Shown one piece after another: positions 22,879-23,679 of a stretch of DNA of 23,679 bases. Source of the DNA: a virus; IMG/VR virus record IMGVR_UViG_3300021356_000168, positions 1-23,679 of that record; one strand, 5' to 3'. Position 1 is the stretch's first letter. Each line of letters begins with the position of its first letter. The position numbers and the translations under genes were made by a program. Below the pieces are notes generated by a model, which ran no database searches, was not told the origin of the DNA, and saw only the letters and a program-made list of their open reading frames with translations.

Positions 22879-23223
22879 ATGAAAGCAGGAAAGATTTGGG
22901 GACAAACTGAACTTATCCACGCTAACGGTGTGCTAGAGTTTCACCGCATTGAGTTCAAAGGTGGCTACAAGTGTAGCGAACATGAACACAGATTCAAATG
23001 GAATGGCTTCTTTGTTGAGTCAGGAAAAATGCTTGTTCGTGTTTGGCAAAAGGATTATGATCTAGTTGATGAAACTATTCTTGGACCAGGTGACTTTACA
23101 CAAGTTAAGCCAGGAGTTATTCATCAGTTTGAAGGACTAGAAGATGGTGTAGCATTTGAACTATACTGGGCAGAGTTTAATCATAACGATATTGTAAGGC
23201 GAAGTGTTGGATCAGCAACCTAA
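22879..23223 (+). CDS. Single-domain cupin
   Basis: 114 aa with AGGAG (22868-22872) 6 nt before the ATG. Cupin motif 1 is GGYKCSEHEHRFKWNGFFVESG (about 28-49), with His35 and His37. Motif 2 is LGPGDFTQVKPGVIHQFEG (68-86), with His82. This is the metal-binding barrel of small cupins that include sugar isomerases, epimerases and oxygen sensors. The Glu normally found four residues after HxH is not obvious, so the metal site may be three-ligand. The pattern EHEHRFKWNGFFVESG suggests a sugar-nucleotide or regulatory cupin, but nothing more specific. It overlaps the next ORF by 20 nt. Confidence 0.72.
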   Translation: MKAGKIWGQTELIHANGVLEFHRIEFKGGYKCSEHEHRFKWNGFFVESGKMLVRVWQKDYDLVDETILGPGDFTQVKPGVIHQFEGLEDGVAFELYWAEFNHNDIVRRSVGSAT

Positions 23224-23479
23224 ACTTGTTCCTGGTGCTGCAATCGTGTACGAACGTGCAAACGGCGTAATCTACGGAAGGTATAGAGATGCACCGTATA
23301 ACAAATGGCCAAAATGGATCATTGGTGGCGATCCAGAAGGCGTTAGTCAAGCACAGGGTAACTTGTTTAGTTATAGTGAATGGCAAGAAATGATGGATCT
23401 AGCAAAAGAATACCCAACACTAAAAAGTCAAATGCAAAAACTTGTTACAACATATTACATGTTAAAGGATACAAAATGA
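23204..23479 (+). CDS. 91-aa protein with non-ATG start, unknown
   Basis: Starts GTG at 23204 or TTG at 23207; AAGG (23196-23199) lies 4 or 7 nt upstream and no ATG is available before residue 63. Opens MLDQQPKLVPGAAIVYERANG, then IYGRYRDAPYNKWPKWIIGG, and a helical C-terminus SEWQEMMDLAKEYPTLKSQM. Many Pro, Tyr and Trp residues suggest a small beta domain followed by helices. It resembles small conserved proteins of T4-like marine phages as I recall them; the function is unknown. It overlaps the cupin by 20 nt and kdsA by 4 nt (ATGA). Confidence 0.65.
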   Translation: MLDQQPKLVPGAAIVYERANGVIYGRYRDAPYNKWPKWIIGGDPEGVSQAQGNLFSYSEWQEMMDLAKEYPTLKSQMQKLVTTYYMLKDTK

Positions 23480-23679
23480 GAATCATAGCAGGACCGTGTC
23501 AACACGAGTCACTAGAACAAAGTTTAGCTATTGCCACAGAGTGTCAACGTGTATGTGATTTGTTTGACATTGAATACTATTTCAAAGCAAGTTATGACAA
23601 AGCAAATCGCACCAGTATGTCAGGAGAGCGTGGATTAGGTATTAGCGACACACTTCCTCATTTCCAAAAGATAAAAGCT
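23476..23679 (+). CDS. kdsA: KdsA, 3-deoxy-D-manno-octulosonate-8-phosphate synthase (5' part)
   Basis: Condenses arabinose-5-phosphate and phosphoenolpyruvate to Kdo-8-phosphate, the first committed step to Kdo. The 68 residues visible begin MRIIAGPCQHESLEQSL and include YYFKASYDKANRTSMSGERG (about 35-54), the strongly conserved KdsA FKASFDKANRSS region that binds PEP and sugar phosphate. The AGPC motif matches the first barrel strand of the family. It begins about 15 residues later than the E. coli enzyme, typical of short forms. The gene runs off the window at 23679. Start overlaps the previous stop as ATGA. Presence in a phage suggests supply of Kdo for the adjacent glycan island, which is inference. 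Confidence 0.85.
   Translation, partial: MRIIAGPCQHESLEQSLAIATECQRVCDLFDIEYYFKASYDKANRTSMSGERGLGISDTLPHFQKIKA

Noticed and set aside
1-23679. tRNA genes, CRISPR arrays, insertion sequences or integrase
   Set aside because: None could be recognised; the gaps are too short and no typical cloverleaf, repeat-spacer pattern or recombinase motif was seen.

Overview
The window is a fragment of a large, AT-rich, T4-superfamily tailed phage genome (myovirus type). The hallmark genes are the large terminase (gp17-like), the ssDNA-binding protein gp32, the UvsX recombinase, a UvsY-like mediator and the UvsW helicase. Packing is phage-like: most genes abut or overlap by 1-17 nt (ATGA and TAATG seams), no gap reaches 300 bases, and no rRNA, tRNA, CRISPR or insertion sequence is seen. 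Low GC and a load of sugar, cupin and methyltransferase genes fit marine phages of SAR11-like, cyanobacterial or OM43-like hosts. The host cannot be fixed from this window; no photosynthesis gene is present.

Layout. 1-3155: 3' part of the terminase and a 648-aa protein of unknown function. 3156-6142: replication and recombination block (gp32, uvsX, a small acidic protein, uvsY-like). It has a possible autoregulatory leader before gp32 and a GC-rich hairpin between gp32 and uvsX. 6139-19127: a 13-kb glycan island with four GT-A-like glycosyltransferases, an epimerase, a short UDP-sugar dehydrogenase, a nucleotidyltransferase/phosphomannose-isomerase-type cupin fusion, four methyltransferases and a sulfotransferase. 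It also holds five related GT-B-like proteins that may belong to the Kdo/capsule-transferase (KpsC/KpsS) group. A four-gene minus-strand block (15396-18235) splits this paralogue array. 19128-21770: a 391-aa unknown and uvsW, behind a sigma70-like promoter. 21770-23679: small conserved-looking proteins, a possible 2-oxoglutarate oxygenase, a cupin, a 91-aa unknown and the start of kdsA (Kdo-8-phosphate synthase).

How it fits together. The recombination genes uvsX/uvsY and uvsW flank a cargo island that looks able to make, activate, transfer, methylate and sulfate sugars. KdsA at the right edge and the Kdo-transferase-like paralogues suggest that a Kdo-type sugar may be among the substrates, but this is inference. 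The product could decorate the virion or remodel the surface of the infected cell.

Most unusual observation. Inside the fifth paralogue lies a second, +1-frame ORF (18313-18612, 99 aa). It has its own Shine-Dalgarno, a 38-residue uncharged hydrophobic segment and a charged tail. The shared DNA differs in GC and codon use from its surroundings over that stretch, suggesting an overprinted membrane-protein gene.
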